NCBI RefSeq assembly: GCF_028863945.1 | Contig: NZ_JARBEA010000025.1 | Location: 1 to 36,224 of the forward strand | Length of the DNA stretch: 36,224 bases | Direction of reading: 5' to 3' | Origin: Jeotgalibaca caeni | GTDB taxonomy: Bacteria > Bacillota > Bacilli > Lactobacillales > Aerococcaceae | Shown here: piece by piece, positions 7,188 to 17,283 of the stretch | Layout of the letters: every line of letters starts with the position of its first letter | Position numbering within the stretch: position 1 is the stretch's first letter | Position numbers and translations under genes: made by a program | Notes under the pieces: generated by a model | The model's database searches: none | Seen by the model: only the letters and a program-made list of their open reading frames with translations | What the model was told of the DNA's origin: nothing

Positions 7188-8657
7188 TTAATACTGATTT
7201 GGTTCTACGCCTTCCATGTATACAGAAACAATCCCCATAGGCGGAATCTTAACGGTTACGGTCCCCTGTTCCTGCTTCACATCATGGAATGCTTCTTTTT
7301 TGATGTTTTCTGGATTTTCGAAGTTATTGTGGTCATCCATCACTTTTCCAATCAACGCTTCAGCCGTAATGGTTCGAATATCAAAATCAGCAATATCCAG
7401 TACAACCACGTCTTCTTCGGTTAGATGATAGTTGCAGAAGGAAGCGGTAATGGTGTTCCCTTTTTTCGAAACCGTATAGTCGGTTGTTTCTTTCGTTGTT
7501 CCTATGGCATCGATTTTCGTTGCATCCATATGGTTTTTATATAAATCAAAGACATAATACGTTGGCGTTTTGAGCATTTTTTCCCCTTCAGTCAAAATCA
7601 TTGCTTGAAGGACATTCACCATTTGGGCAATGTTTGCCATATGAACGCGCTCGGCATGCTTGTGGAAAATATTCAACGTCAAACTCGCTACCATCGCATC
7701 GCGAATGGTGTTTTGTTGGTACAAGAAGCCACGGTTGGTTCCTGGTTCTACATTCAACCAACTGCCCCACTCGTCTATAATCAATCCCACACGTTTCTCT
7801 GGGTCATAGCGATCCATTATTGTGCTGTGTTTCGTAATCAACTCATCCATCGATTTGGCATTTTCTACCAAGGAGTACCATTCTGCTTCCGGGAAACCAG
7901 TCGCGGCACCTTTATCATCCCATGTTCTTGGGACCACATAATGATGAAGGCTGAGTCCGTCCATATAAGCATGGGCATTCTTCATTAATACATCGGTCCA
8001 GTTGTAGTCATAGCCATTCGCTCCACAAGCGATTTTGTATACGCGGTCCGTCCCGTATTGACGTACATACGTTTGATAACGGCGGTACAAGTCGGCATAG
8101 TATTCTGGACGCATATTGCCTCCGCAACCCCAACTTTCATTTCCTACACCGAAAAATTCCACTTTCCATGGTTCTTCTTGACCATTTTCTCGGCGCCAAT
8201 TAGCCATAGGAGATTCTCCACCCATGGTCATGTATTCCATCCATTCTTGCATCTCTTGGACGGTACCACTGCCCACATTTCCGTTTATGTAAGCTTCTGC
8301 GCCTACCTGTTGACAAAGTTCAAAAAATTCATGTGTACCAAAATGATTGTTTTCCGTAATGCCGCCCCAATGCGTATTCACCATTGTTTTGCGTTCTTCG
8401 GCTGGGCCAATCCCATCTTTCCAATGATATTCGTCAGCAAAGCATCCGCCTGGCCAGCGGATAACCGGTACTTGAATGGCACGCAATGCTTCTACAACGT
8501 CCTGCCGAATCCCATTTTTGTGGGGAATATCTGAATCCAGACCGACCCAGACCCCTTCATAAATACAGCGTCCTAAGTGCTCTGCAAATTGTCCATAAAT
8601 ATATCTACTGATGGTGCCTGTTTTCCTAGATGCAGTTACTTGAATGTGTGGTTTCAT
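7188..8657 (-). CDS. abfA: GH51 alpha-L-arabinofuranosidase, intracellular
   Basis: Removes terminal alpha-L-arabinofuranose from arabinoxylan or arabinan oligosaccharides. A (beta/alpha)8 barrel is followed by a C-terminal beta domain. The acid/base Glu174 lies in [11 protein letters not shown] and the nucleophile Glu in LIIDEWGSW near residue 293; the [13 protein letters not shown] block (67-79) is a GH51 hallmark. The 489-residue length fits single-module intracellular enzymes. A longer frame begins at 8696, but AAGGAAG sits six bases before the ATG at 8657, which gives the usual family N-terminus. There is no signal peptide. It is the last enzyme gene of the xylan operon, 20 bases after the oxidoreductase gene, and explains how arabinose branches are removed. 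Confidence 0.95.
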   Translation of the reverse strand: MKPHIQVTASRKTGTISRYIYGQFAEHLGRCIYEGVWVGLDSDIPHKNGIRQDVVEALRAIQVPVIRWPGGCFADEYHWKDGIGPAEERKTMVNTHWGGITENNHFGTHEFFELCQQVGAEAYINGNVGSGTVQEMQEWMEYMTMGGESPMANWRRENGQEEPWKVEFFGVGNESWGCGGNMRPEYYADLYRRYQTYVRQYGTDRVYKIACGANGYDYNWTDVLMKNAHAYMDGLSLHHYVVPRTWDDKGAATGFPEAEWYSLVENAKSMDELITKHSTIMDRYDPEKRVGLIIDEWGSWLNVEPGTNRGFLYQQNTIRDAMVASLTLNIFHKHAERVHMANIAQMVNVLQAMILTEGEKMLKTPTYYVFDLYKNHMDATKIDAIGTTKETTDYTVSKKGNTITASFCNYHLTEEDVVVLDIADFDIRTITAEALIGKVMDDHNNFENPENIKKEAFHDVKQEQGTVTVKIPPMGIVSVYMEGVEPNQY

Positions 8658-8677
8658 CGGTTTCTTCCTTTTCAACT

Positions 8678-9586
8678 TTATTGGTTTATTTCCCATTGCT
8701 GAATGATTTCTTCACAAATAAAATGACTTCTCACACTTGATGAGGTTGATACTGGATTTTCTTGCGTTTGTAGACCAGCTACAAATTGTTCGATGGAAGT
8801 GGTAAACCCTCGTTTATATACGGTTGCGTCCCAATCACCGAAAAACTTCGCTTCTTTTTTGCCATCGCTGAGAGCGGTATACTCGGTCAAATCAACCAAG
8901 CGGGCTGTTCCACTCGGACTTTGAACTTCCATCACTTCCTCATTCGCTCCAGCTGCCGTATTCATAGAGACGAAGCAACTGGTTGAACTAGTTTCCAAAG
9001 TCAGCCAAACACGTTGAAGCATTCCTTCTTCTGCCACAATATAGGACTGGAAGGACACGATTTCATCATCAAGTAAATACAGCGCCGTATCTACTACGTG
9101 AATGAATAAATCATAGATAGCATAACGAACCGGCTTGATACTTTTCACTCGGTTCTTTTGGATCACCATCATATTCTTATCGGGGATTTTCTTGAGTTCT
9201 TGAACCATTGGCGCAAAGCGGCGATTAAAACCAGTCGTCAACAACTGTCCTTTTTCTTCCGCCAGCTTCACCAATGCTTCTGTTTCCGCTAAACGTTCAC
9301 TGATTGGTTTATCTACATAAACCGAGATGCCATGCTCTAACAAGTGTCGAATGATTTCGCCATGCACATCCGTTGCAACATGGACGAAGGCCGCTTCGAT
9401 TCCACTTGCAATCCACTCATTGAGGTCGGTATAGAAATGTTGCAAACCATATTGAGATTGCAACGCTTCTGCTTTTTCTTTCTTTCTTGTGTAAAAGTGC
9501 CACTCTACTTTATCTTGCATCAGTAACATGGCTGGTAAATACGCTTTTTGAAAAATGTTTCCTAATCCAATTACGCCAATTTTCAC
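8678..9586 (-). CDS. Gfo/Idh/MocA-family NAD(P)-dependent oxidoreductase
   Basis: Sugar or cyclitol dehydrogenase-like protein. An N-terminal Rossmann fold has the nucleotide motif VIGLGNIF (residues 4-11). The family motif EKP appears as VDKP near residue 92, where Lys is the conserved catalytic residue, and FNRRFAP follows near 120. The C-terminal half is the alpha/beta substrate domain. The start is GTG at 9586, with AAGGGGG ten bases upstream. It lies between GH43 and GH51 in the xylan operon, after a weak hairpin. No xylan-degradation step needs this enzyme, so the substrate is open. Candidates are an oxidised or methylated sugar released from side chains. Family is sure, function unknown. 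Confidence 0.88.
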   Translation of the reverse strand: MKIGVIGLGNIFQKAYLPAMLLMQDKVEWHFYTRKKEKAEALQSQYGLQHFYTDLNEWIASGIEAAFVHVATDVHGEIIRHLLEHGISVYVDKPISERLAETEALVKLAEEKGQLLTTGFNRRFAPMVQELKKIPDKNMMVIQKNRVKSIKPVRYAIYDLFIHVVDTALYLLDDEIVSFQSYIVAEEGMLQRVWLTLETSSTSCFVSMNTAAGANEEVMEVQSPSGTARLVDLTEYTALSDGKKEAKFFGDWDATVYKRGFTTSIEQFVAGLQTQENPVSTSSSVRSHFICEEIIQQWEINQ

Positions 9587-9611
9587 CGGGATTCATCCCC
9601 CTTTTTTGCTT

Positions 9612-9647
9612 TTGAAAAACACCACACAATCTGCGAAAGCGTGGTGT
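9612..9647 (-). terminator. Weak terminator or attenuator between GH43 and oxidoreductase genes
   Basis: On the minus strand ACACCACGC pairs with GTGTGGTGT (one G-U pair) around an 11-base loop, followed by TTTTC. The short T-run suggests partial termination, so the two distal genes may be expressed at a lower level. Confidence 0.55.
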
Positions 9648-9663
9648 CGTTCTCATTATACCG

Positions 9664-11277
9664 TTATTTCTCTTCGTAACGGAAGTAATCAAAATCAGCT
9701 GGCTGACGACGGCCCGATACATCGATACAATGCATACCAACAAACGCTCCAGTGAAGAAGCCGGCTTGTTCAATATAGTCATCGGACAGTTTATAAGTTG
9801 CAAATGGAATATCAATAAGCTGGAATTTTTCGCCATCGAAAGAGTAGGAGAAGTAGTAATCCTTCGCATTGGTTTCCACTCTCAAGTAGACATCCTCTAC
9901 CCCATCTGGAATGGCAATTTCTCTACCTTGTAACGGATTCGAAGAAACAAAACGATCACAAGCCATCAAATCAATCACACGACCTTTTTCTTCGTTCCAT
10001 GTTACGTGTAGGCTCGTCCAGTTACGAGTATTGTAGTAGCAAATCAATCCCGCCATTTGTTGGAATGTGTCTGGTTGGAAGCTTACCTTTGTTTCAGCCA
10101 CAAATTCCAAACTTTGCCATCTTCTTGCTACAAGAGATTGTATAAACAAGGAGTGCAAGGATTCTCTTCCATACAAGCGCAAGGAGCCTGGTTTATCCGT
10201 TAAGCTACCAATTTCTTCATTGAACGGAATACGAAGTGTATTGAAGTGGTGATTCAAGATTTCTGAATCGAAATGATCCACTACTTCATAGTCCATTTCC
10301 CATGTTTGCTCTGGTAAGTCAGGTGCTTCTACTTCCACACTTGGCTTGTTTCCGCCTACAATATAAGGCCAGTCATTCTCCCAATATACTTTTTGAATCG
10401 CTGTTTCTCTGCCGAGTGGGCAAAAGCCGCGTTCTTCTAATAATTTAATTCCGTCACGTTTTACGGGACGACCGACTAGGTGGGCAAAGTACCATTCGCC
10501 ATCTTGGGTGCCTACTAACGAACCGTGCCCTGCCTTTTGCAATTCCAAACGAGGATCTGGCCATGATGTAATCAATGGGTTCTCTGGATGAACTTCATAA
10601 GGACCCTCTATATTTTTGGAACGGGCGATGGTTGCCGCATGCTCGAACTTCGTGCCGCCTTCTGCTACCAACAAATAATAATAGCCATTCAATTTATATA
10701 AGTGCGGTGCTTCCGTCAAGCCAAGATCTGTACCTTTGAAAATAACTTTGCGGTCACCAATTAATTTTTGTTCTTCATGACTGTATTCTTGCAGGACAAT
10801 TCCATAGAATTTATGGTTATAAGGGCGATGATCCCATAACATGTTTACGAACCACTTGCGTCCATCTTCATCATGGAAAAGTGATGGGTCGAAGCCGGAA
10901 TTATTCATGTAGATCGGCTCGCTCCACTCGCCATCAATCGTATCGCATGTAACCAAATAGTTGGCGCCATCTTTCCACGTGTTGCCTTCTACTACTTTGA
11001 TATCCGAATAGATGAGCCAGAACTTCCCATCGTGATAACTCAAATCAGGTGCCCATACACCGCCCGAATCTGAATTGCCTCGCATGTCCAACTGACTCAC
11101 CCGGCTAAGCGGATGGCTGACTAAGCGCCAGTTCACTAAATCAGTCGAGTGATGAATTTGAACACCGGGGAACCACTCAAAGGTGGAAGTTGCGATGTAG
11201 TAATCATCACCTGCGCGACAAATACTTGGGTCAGGGTTAAATCCTTTTAGGACAGGATTTTGGATCATTTTTTTCAT
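9664..11277 (-). CDS. xynB: GH43 beta-xylosidase, intracellular
   Basis: Releases xylose from the non-reducing end of xylo-oligosaccharides. A five-bladed propeller (about 1-310) carries the GH43 triad: base Asp16 in GFNPDPSIC, Asp130 in SGFDPSLF and acid Glu189 in [10 protein letters not shown]-terminal beta-sandwich of the xylosidase-associated type (about 330-537) closes the active site. The length of 537 matches intracellular XynB enzymes of Bacillus and Geobacillus. No signal peptide. GAAGGAG is ten bases before the ATG. Some members also cleave arabinofuranose, so dual activity is possible. Confidence 0.95.
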   Translation of the reverse strand: MKKMIQNPVLKGFNPDPSICRAGDDYYIATSTFEWFPGVQIHHSTDLVNWRLVSHPLSRVSQLDMRGNSDSGGVWAPDLSYHDGKFWLIYSDIKVVEGNTWKDGANYLVTCDTIDGEWSEPIYMNNSGFDPSLFHDEDGRKWFVNMLWDHRPYNHKFYGIVLQEYSHEEQKLIGDRKVIFKGTDLGLTEAPHLYKLNGYYYLLVAEGGTKFEHAATIARSKNIEGPYEVHPENPLITSWPDPRLELQKAGHGSLVGTQDGEWYFAHLVGRPVKRDGIKLLEERGFCPLGRETAIQKVYWENDWPYIVGGNKPSVEVEAPDLPEQTWEMDYEVVDHFDSEILNHHFNTLRIPFNEEIGSLTDKPGSLRLYGRESLHSLFIQSLVARRWQSLEFVAETKVSFQPDTFQQMAGLICYYNTRNWTSLHVTWNEEKGRVIDLMACDRFVSSNPLQGREIAIPDGVEDVYLRVETNAKDYYFSYSFDGEKFQLIDIPFATYKLSDDYIEQAGFFTGAFVGMHCIDVSGRRQPADFDYFRYEEK

Positions 11278-11307
11278 TTCAGCAAAACTCCTTCAGCCAT
11301 TTGATTT

Positions 11308-11988
11308 TTATTTAATATATTTTCCTTTGATGTCAGATAAAATATCAAAATTATAAGCGACTAACAGATACATGAACACGCTCATGAAGAGCAGCGGCAA
11401 CATTTCTACAGTCACCACCATCACCACATAAGTAATGAACAAAATACAAGCGTTCCCAATCGTTAATTTGATGCGAGTAAGGGTATAAAACATCCCCAAC
11501 TTCAGTAAATCCTTAAAGGTAAACTTGAACTTGATGCTGATTAGAAAGGTTGGAATCAGTACCAAAGCCACCAAGAAAAACAGGAGCAGGAAGAAAAAAG
11601 AAAAGAACGACGTCTGGATACCAAACAATTCATTGTTAAACAGGATATCAACAATCAAGATTGCTTCCACCCCTACAAATAGCCCCCACAATCTAAAACT
11701 GTCCCACCAGTTATTTCGATAGTACCGCCAGAAATCCTTCATCGGTGTTAAGTCTTTTTTCTCCAGAATTTGAATCATGGAGGCAATGAGCGCACCTAGA
11801 GCCGGTCCTACCGGCAAGAGCAGCAACACATACAAGATAAGGTTCTCAATCGCTGGAGTCACAAAAATAAAAAGGAGGAGGGTCGGGATAATCGCAATCA
11901 AGAATTGGACATTGGTTACCATCAACCAATACACATAATTGGACCAAACAAACATTTTTCTTTTTTCAAAATCTGGTTTTTCAGACAT
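11308..11988 (-). CDS. yesL: YesL-family (DUF624) membrane protein
   Basis: Integral membrane protein with about five hydrophobic segments and the N-terminal DUF624 pattern (short polar start, VYWLMVTNVQFLIAIIPTLL, then PALGALIASM). YesL-like genes are regularly found in operons with Lpl/Yes-type oligosaccharide transporters, but to my knowledge their molecular role is not established. It sits between GH39 and GH43 and starts 21 bases after the GH39 stop with only a weak ribosome site (GAAGTGAAG), so it may rely on coupling. A second member is at 31752. Confidence 0.85.
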   Translation of the reverse strand: MSEKPDFEKRKMFVWSNYVYWLMVTNVQFLIAIIPTLLLFIFVTPAIENLILYVLLLLPVGPALGALIASMIQILEKKDLTPMKDFWRYYRNNWWDSFRLWGLFVGVEAILIVDILFNNELFGIQTSFFSFFFLLLFFLVALVLIPTFLISIKFKFTFKDLLKLGMFYTLTRIKLTIGNACILFITYVVMVVTVEMLPLLFMSVFMYLLVAYNFDILSDIKGKYIK

Positions 11989-12009
11989 GGCTTTTCTTCA
12001 CTTCTTTCA

Positions 12010-13527
12010 TTAGTTACGGTAGCTGATTAATTTTTCATCGTCCAGTCCATCATACGGTTGTGTTTCTTCTCTGACAAGTTCAATTTCAACTAACGTAACT
12101 TCATTTTTCTTCATTTCAAAAGAGACGGTAAGGGTCCCTTTACTTGTTTGTTCTTGAGAAATCGTGATTCCAGGAACAGCAATTCCCTTCAGTGTTGTCA
12201 CTTGTTCAGCGGATGGGAAACGCGGACGACCCATCATACGCCAAGCATTCCAAGCATTCCCTACCTCTTCGTTGACCGTTGATTTTTTGATGAAATAAAA
12301 ACCATCAGTGACCGGTAGTTCTAACGTTACCTCAACAGGAGGAACGTCCTCTTTCTCAGAAACACAGTTCCAAGCCACTAAAGCGATGGAGTTGTCCTTT
12401 CGTTTTACGATATGGATCTCGTCATCACGGTAAAGTGTGTCTCCTGTTAACTTGGCAAAAAATTCATACAAGAAGTACGTAGGTTTCTTGATCCCATGAT
12501 AAGCCATCAAGCCAAAACCACCATGGAACAAACTCGTTGGAACGCCTAGTTCCTCAAACACATCACTGAATGTCCAGTAAGAGAACGAATCTGCATAATC
12601 GCCGCCTTGACTGATTACCCTGCCTAAGTAAGCAGCATTATACGCTGTATCATGAAGCGGGTTGGTCGGATTATAGGAAGTGTTGAATTCCGTAATATGA
12701 ACCGGCACATCCGGAAAAGCGGAGTCCTTCAAATATTCTCTACCCGATTTGAAATCATTCAATAACGAATCACTTGGACTTAGGTTTTGGTAAACAGCAA
12801 ATGGAATCCGCTCAGGTGGTTCGGAAGAGTATGCATGTCGAGACAAGAAATCGACAGGCAGACCTTCTTGTTCGCAGAAGTCGAGGAAATCTTTCATCCA
12901 ATAGTCGGTTCCGCCGCAAATTGCCGGCCCTCCTACTTGTAAGTCTGGATGAATCGATTTGATCGTCCATACGGTTTCCCGATAAAGTTTGAAGTATTCC
13001 TTCTGGTCTGCATGTTCCCAAAAGTTAACCAAGTTTGGTTCATTCCACACTTCAATCGGCCAGGTCAAAACTTCCTCGATGCCATACCGTTCGATAAAAT
13101 GCTGAATCGTATGACGAACTAATTCATTCCATTTTTGGTAATCTTTTGGCGGTGTGACATTTCCCTTCCACCAGAAAATAGTTTGCTCACCGGAAGCAAT
13201 CTGGTGCGGCATAAAACCTAATTCAATGAACGGTTTCAAATCCATACGCAGGAAGGAATCGAAGATTTGATCAATCAAATGGAAATTGTAGAGAACTTTC
13301 GTTTCTCCTTGCCACTCATACTCTTGATAGATCCCAATATCTTCGTGGAACAACCCGTGACCGCGAATATAGCGAAACCCGATGTCTTTTTGAACTTGCT
13401 CCAATGCATCCAGGTATTCCTTTCTAAGAGCTAGCCCCAAACGTCCGGTACCGATGCAATACCGCCACTGATCAGCAAAAGGTTGTGGGTCTTGAATCAA
13501 GTCTTCTTTCCGTATCACTTTGTCCAT
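12010..13527 (-). CDS. GH39 beta-xylosidase, intracellular
   Basis: Retaining beta-xylosidase acting on short xylo-oligosaccharides. The barrel contains acid/base Glu163 in IEVWNEPN and nucleophile Glu280 in VHITEFNTSY, both standard for GH39, and a C-terminal beta domain. The 505-residue length matches Geobacillus and Thermoanaerobacterium XynB enzymes. Two ATGs lie close together; AAGGGAG is seven bases before the second (13527) but only one base before the first (13533), so the second is chosen. No signal peptide. The gene follows a hairpin that separates it from the solute-binding-protein gene. With GH43 at 9664 the operon holds two beta-xylosidases of different families. Confidence 0.94.
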   Translation of the reverse strand: MDKVIRKEDLIQDPQPFADQWRYCIGTGRLGLALRKEYLDALEQVQKDIGFRYIRGHGLFHEDIGIYQEYEWQGETKVLYNFHLIDQIFDSFLRMDLKPFIELGFMPHQIASGEQTIFWWKGNVTPPKDYQKWNELVRHTIQHFIERYGIEEVLTWPIEVWNEPNLVNFWEHADQKEYFKLYRETVWTIKSIHPDLQVGGPAICGGTDYWMKDFLDFCEQEGLPVDFLSRHAYSSEPPERIPFAVYQNLSPSDSLLNDFKSGREYLKDSAFPDVPVHITEFNTSYNPTNPLHDTAYNAAYLGRVISQGGDYADSFSYWTFSDVFEELGVPTSLFHGGFGLMAYHGIKKPTYFLYEFFAKLTGDTLYRDDEIHIVKRKDNSIALVAWNCVSEKEDVPPVEVTLELPVTDGFYFIKKSTVNEEVGNAWNAWRMMGRPRFPSAEQVTTLKGIAVPGITISQEQTSKGTLTVSFEMKKNEVTLVEIELVREETQPYDGLDDEKLISYRN

Positions 13528-13541
13528 TCGCATTCTCCCTT

Positions 13542-13590
13542 AAAAAAATAGTAGAGGCTGGAATCGGAACTCCCGCCTCTTTTCTATTTT
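13542..13590 (-). terminator. Hairpin with T-run between the xylan binding-protein gene and GH39
   Basis: On the minus strand AGAGGC pairs with GCCTCT, and AAATAG with CTATTT further out, followed by a run of seven T. Since GH39 and later genes have no obvious own promoter, this is probably a partial terminator that sets the enzyme-to-transporter ratio. Confidence 0.75.
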
Positions 13591-13599
13591 TACTGATTT

Positions 13600-15270
13600 T
13601 TATTCGTTTGCAGCTTTGTAGTCGTTGTATGCATCGTTTACAATTTGTAGGTATTGATCCAAACCTTGACCTTGTAATTCAGTAATGAATTGGTCATATT
13701 CTTCCATTGGACGGTTTCCTAAAATGAATTGTAACGTAGCTTGGTCTGTAGCATCACGCAATGGAGTTGCTAACAAGGTATATTGTTCTTGAACATCTTC
13801 AGAAAGTGGTGCTGGTGGTGCTGGCTCTGCTAGTTCACGCGTTTCGTTCATCGCATTTTGGAATTCTTTTTCTTCTTCAGCCATCATTGATTGGCTCAAA
13901 GCAGTGGTTCCGCCATAAGAGAATACCCCGCCAGAGAAACCGAAGTCAGCATTCAAAGCTTTTGTTCCTGCTGGGTTCAAACCAATATAGTTCACATCGT
14001 CTGCTAGTTTGTAGTTGCCAGCATCGTCTTTCGTATACGTTGTGCCTTCTACACCCCATTTAGTGAACTCTTGACCTTCGTCGCTGTACCATAACCAGTC
14101 AATGAATTGCATCATTGCAACAAAGTTTTCATCTTCAGCAGCTTCAGAAGAAATCATAATTCCGTTTTCTGTACGAACCCCACCGATGATGTTGCCGTAT
14201 TCAGAAGCTGGGTTGGTGATTTTCTTGATTTCGTACTCTCCTGCGCCAACGGTTGTGTCTAAGCCAGCACGGTAGTCAATCAAGTTTTGAGCGTTTGTTG
14301 AGATAACAAAACTTTGTTCGTTTGAAAGTTTTTGAATCGCTTGGTCGTCTTCTTGTGTGAAGCTTTCTGGATCCATCAACCCTTCATCAACTAACTTCGC
14401 GAAGTAAGCGACCATGTCACGATAGTTATCGGTTGTAGGAGCATATTCAAATGCATCTGCTTCTTCGTTAAAGACTAGACCTTGGTTGAAGCCCCATCCG
14501 CCAACGGTTCCAAAAGAGGATGCTGCGTAGTTCAACAAACTTTGTCCTTTGAAGCGGTCAGAGAACAATACGCGATCTGGGTATACTTTTTTCAATGCTT
14601 TCAAAGATTCATATAGATCTTCCCATGTATCCGGAATTTCTAAGTTGTTTTCTTCCCAAATGTCATAACGCAATGCTAGTGTGTAGTCGTGACGTACTGT
14701 TTCATGCAACCCTGGAAGAACATAGAATTTACCGTCTTCTTGTCTCAAGCCGTCTAATTCTTTTTCCATTCCCCACTTCTCAACTTTTTCTTGGAAGTGT
14801 GGCATCAAGTCTAGGTAGTCACTCACTGGCAAGATTGTACCGGAAGATACGAATGGTGATTCTTGACCTGGATATGTTTTAGGAATAATGTATGGCGATT
14901 CACCAGAACTGATCAATAAACTTCTCTTTTGTTCGTAGTCACTCATTGGAATAACAGTCGTTTCAAATTCAACATTTGCTAGTTCTTTGATTTTTTCGAA
15001 TAAGAGCCAGTCTTCTTTGATTGGGTAGTTTGGATGATCACTGTACATCATGCTAAAGGTAAGTGGTTCTGTAGCAGTAAATTGGTCTCCTGCTTTGTAA
15101 TCTTCCATAGCACCTGCCGTATTTTCTGAAGTTGTTTCCGTAGAGCTCGTTGCTTCATCAGTGGTTGTGCTGTCAGAGCCAGCTTCTCCTCCTTGATTAC
15201 ATGCTGCTAGTAATGAGACTAATGCAAAAGCTGAACCGGACATCAATAATTTTTTAAAGCGAGTATTCAT
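13600..15270 (-). CDS. LplA-type solute-binding lipoprotein for xylan-derived oligosaccharides
   Basis: Receptor of the central oligosaccharide importer. A signal sequence with basic start (MNTRFKKLL) and the lipobox VSLLAAC gives a lipid-anchored Cys near residue 24, followed by a Gly/Ser/Thr linker and a large (556-residue) binding protein of the LplA family. AGGAGGAG precedes the ATG. It is the third gene after GH67, LplB and LplC. This resembles the aldouronate transporter clusters known from Paenibacillus and Geobacillus, hence the proposed ligand (methylglucurono-xylo-oligosaccharide). The ligand is an inference from position. A 120-base gap before the gene holds a purine-rich stretch and a small ACCG/CGGT hairpin. 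Confidence 0.93.
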   Translation of the reverse strand: MNTRFKKLLMSGSAFALVSLLAACNQGGEAGSDSTTTDEATSSTETTSENTAGAMEDYKAGDQFTATEPLTFSMMYSDHPNYPIKEDWLLFEKIKELANVEFETTVIPMSDYEQKRSLLISSGESPYIIPKTYPGQESPFVSSGTILPVSDYLDLMPHFQEKVEKWGMEKELDGLRQEDGKFYVLPGLHETVRHDYTLALRYDIWEENNLEIPDTWEDLYESLKALKKVYPDRVLFSDRFKGQSLLNYAASSFGTVGGWGFNQGLVFNEEADAFEYAPTTDNYRDMVAYFAKLVDEGLMDPESFTQEDDQAIQKLSNEQSFVISTNAQNLIDYRAGLDTTVGAGEYEIKKITNPASEYGNIIGGVRTENGIMISSEAAEDENFVAMMQFIDWLWYSDEGQEFTKWGVEGTTYTKDDAGNYKLADDVNYIGLNPAGTKALNADFGFSGGVFSYGGTTALSQSMMAEEEKEFQNAMNETRELAEPAPPAPLSEDVQEQYTLLATPLRDATDQATLQFILGNRPMEEYDQFITELQGQGLDQYLQIVNDAYNDYKAANE

Positions 15271-15390
15271 TTTTTCTCCTCCTGGAATGTCATTATCTTA
15301 TTTTCTCTACTTCCATACTCACAACCTATTCGTAACCGTGAACGGTCCTCCTCCCTCCAAAAATCATGATCGCCTAGCAATTGTGCTGCC

Positions 15391-16263
15391 TTATTGCTTA
15401 ACGGAACCGAGCATTATACCGCTTACAAAGTACTTTTGTACAAATGGATACACGGTAATGATAGGCAGTACAGTTAATACCATCGTAACGGACTTGATAT
15501 TTGCTGAAATTTGCGTCATGTTATCCGCGCTGGATGCTCCTGCCTCTGTTGCTCCAGAAGCTCCACTAATCATATTTCGCAAATACAATGTCACTGGGAA
15601 TAGTTCTTTTTTATCAAGGTATAAGAAAGCACCAAACCAAGAGTTCCAGCTGCCTACTGCGTAAAACAAAATCATGGTTGCTAAGATTGGTTTACTCAAC
15701 GGCAGAATGATTTTGGTCAGAATACCGTACGTATTCAGTCCGTCAATGGATGCTGCTTCTTCCAGCTCATTCGGCATGCTTTCAAAGAATGACTTCATAA
15801 TTAACATATTGTAAATACTCAAGGCACCTGGTAATACGACCGCCCAAATGGTATTTGTCATCCCCAAACTATTAATCAAAATGTAGTTCGGCACCAATCC
15901 ACCATTGAAAAACATCGTGAATACGGCGAATCCAATGAAGAATTTACGTCCCTTTAAGCGGAACTTGGATAAGGCATAGCCCAACATGGTTGTTAGAATC
16001 AAGGAAATGGTGGTCCCTACTACGGTATAAACAATCGTATTTTTATAGTTGGTCCAAAATGTATCATCTGCTAGTATCAAGCGGTAGGTCTCCAGATTGA
16101 ATCCCTTGGGAATTAAACCAACTTGTCCCGAGTTGATATATCCTTCACCACTGAATGATTTGGCTACTACGTTCAAGAACGGAAATAACGTCAAGAAAAT
16201 AATGCCGATCATCAAAAAGTAGTTAAAGACCTTAAAGCCTTTTTGAGCTTTTGTTTCTTTCAT
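15391..16263 (-). CDS. lplC: LplC/YtcP-type oligosaccharide ABC permease
   Basis: Second membrane subunit of the central importer. Six hydrophobic segments are visible, with the EAA loop LEEAASIDGLNTYGILTK in the second half and the usual family ending FVQKYFVSGIMLGSVKQ. This intact tail contrasts with the truncated permease at 73-858. AAGGAGG is seven bases before the ATG, and the gene follows LplB after 12 bases. Length of 290 is typical. Confidence 0.94.
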   Translation of the reverse strand: MKETKAQKGFKVFNYFLMIGIIFLTLFPFLNVVAKSFSGEGYINSGQVGLIPKGFNLETYRLILADDTFWTNYKNTIVYTVVGTTISLILTTMLGYALSKFRLKGRKFFIGFAVFTMFFNGGLVPNYILINSLGMTNTIWAVVLPGALSIYNMLIMKSFFESMPNELEEAASIDGLNTYGILTKIILPLSKPILATMILFYAVGSWNSWFGAFLYLDKKELFPVTLYLRNMISGASGATEAGASSADNMTQISANIKSVTMVLTVLPIITVYPFVQKYFVSGIMLGSVKQ

Positions 16264-16275
16264 GTTCTTTCCTCC

Positions 16276-17247
16276 TTACCATAAACTACGGGATGTAAGT
16301 TTTTGGGAAATCTTATTCGATGATAATACTAACGTCAATCCAATTAATGATTCGAACAAACCAATTGCAGTTGCGTAACTGAAGTTGTTCGATTGTAACC
16401 CAACCCGGTATAGGTACGTAGAAATTACGTCCCCTGTGCTGTAAGTCAATGGGTTGTACAAGAGAAGGATTTTCTCGAATCCGACAGCCATGAAGCTACC
16501 TACGTTCAAGATAAATACGGTTACAATTGTTGGTAAGATTCCTGGAATCGTTACATAAATCGTTTGTTTCCAACGACCAGCTCCATCGATTTTTGCAGCT
16601 TCATACAGACTCTCATCAATATTCGTTAAGGCTGCTAGATAAAGGATGGCTCCATAACCGGTTTTTTGCCAAACTTCAGATCCTACGTAAATGGTTCTGA
16701 ACCAATCTGGTGATTGAATAAATGGAATTTTTTCACCAGTAAAGAATTCAACAACTACGTTGATTGCGCCATTTGCAGCAAGAAGTTCTAAAAGGATACC
16801 CGCTACAATAACCGTAGATAGGAAGTGAGGCAAGTAAGAAGCTGTTTGAATAAACTTCTTGAATTTTTTATTTGTAATTTCATTTAACAAAAGTGCAAAT
16901 GCGATTGGCAATGGGAAGGTAAACAGCAACGTTAGTCCCCCCAAGGTCAAGGTATTACGAAATACTTTCCAGAAGGTTGGGTCGTTAATAAACATATTAA
17001 TATAGCGCAACCCTACCCACTCTTCACCAAAGATGAAGCCACCTGGAACAAATTTACGAAAAGCAATGATGTTCCCCGCCATTGGAATGTATTTGAAAAC
17101 GAAAAGGAACAGGAACGGTATTACTAACAGACTATAAATACGCCAGTCTTGCTTCAGCGCTTTTTTCCATGAGCCTACTCGTGAACGTTTTTTGGGCGAG
17201 ACTTTCATCTCTTTTTCTTCAACTACTGTATCAACTTCTCCGGTCAA
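16276..17247 (-). CDS. lplB: LplB-type oligosaccharide ABC permease
   Basis: First membrane subunit of the central importer. A basic N-terminus (about 35 residues) precedes six helices. The typical blocks IYSLLVIPFLFLFVFKYIPM and TASYLPHFLSTVIVAGI are present, as is the EAA loop YEAAKIDGAGRWKQTIYV. The start is TTG at 17247, eight bases after GGAGG. It follows GH67 by 36 bases and is probably cotranscribed with it from the promoter at 19387-19415. Confidence 0.94.
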   Translation of the reverse strand: MTGEVDTVVEEKEMKVSPKKRSRVGSWKKALKQDWRIYSLLVIPFLFLFVFKYIPMAGNIIAFRKFVPGGFIFGEEWVGLRYINMFINDPTFWKVFRNTLTLGGLTLLFTFPLPIAFALLLNEITNKKFKKFIQTASYLPHFLSTVIVAGILLELLAANGAINVVVEFFTGEKIPFIQSPDWFRTIYVGSEVWQKTGYGAILYLAALTNIDESLYEAAKIDGAGRWKQTIYVTIPGILPTIVTVFILNVGSFMAVGFEKILLLYNPLTYSTGDVISTYLYRVGLQSNNFSYATAIGLFESLIGLTLVLSSNKISQKLTSRSLW

Positions 17248-17283
17248 GCGAATCTCCTCCTATTACTTTTTATTAGACCCATT

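Noticed and set aside
8058-8534. 158-codon open frame on the plus strand within GH51
   Set aside because: It lies antisense to conserved catalytic-domain sequence, with no ribosome site or recognisable product.
15271-15390. Own promoter for the central binding-protein gene
   Set aside because: A TTGTGA/TAAGAT pair with 18-base spacing exists but is weak, and cotranscription with lplB/lplC explains expression.
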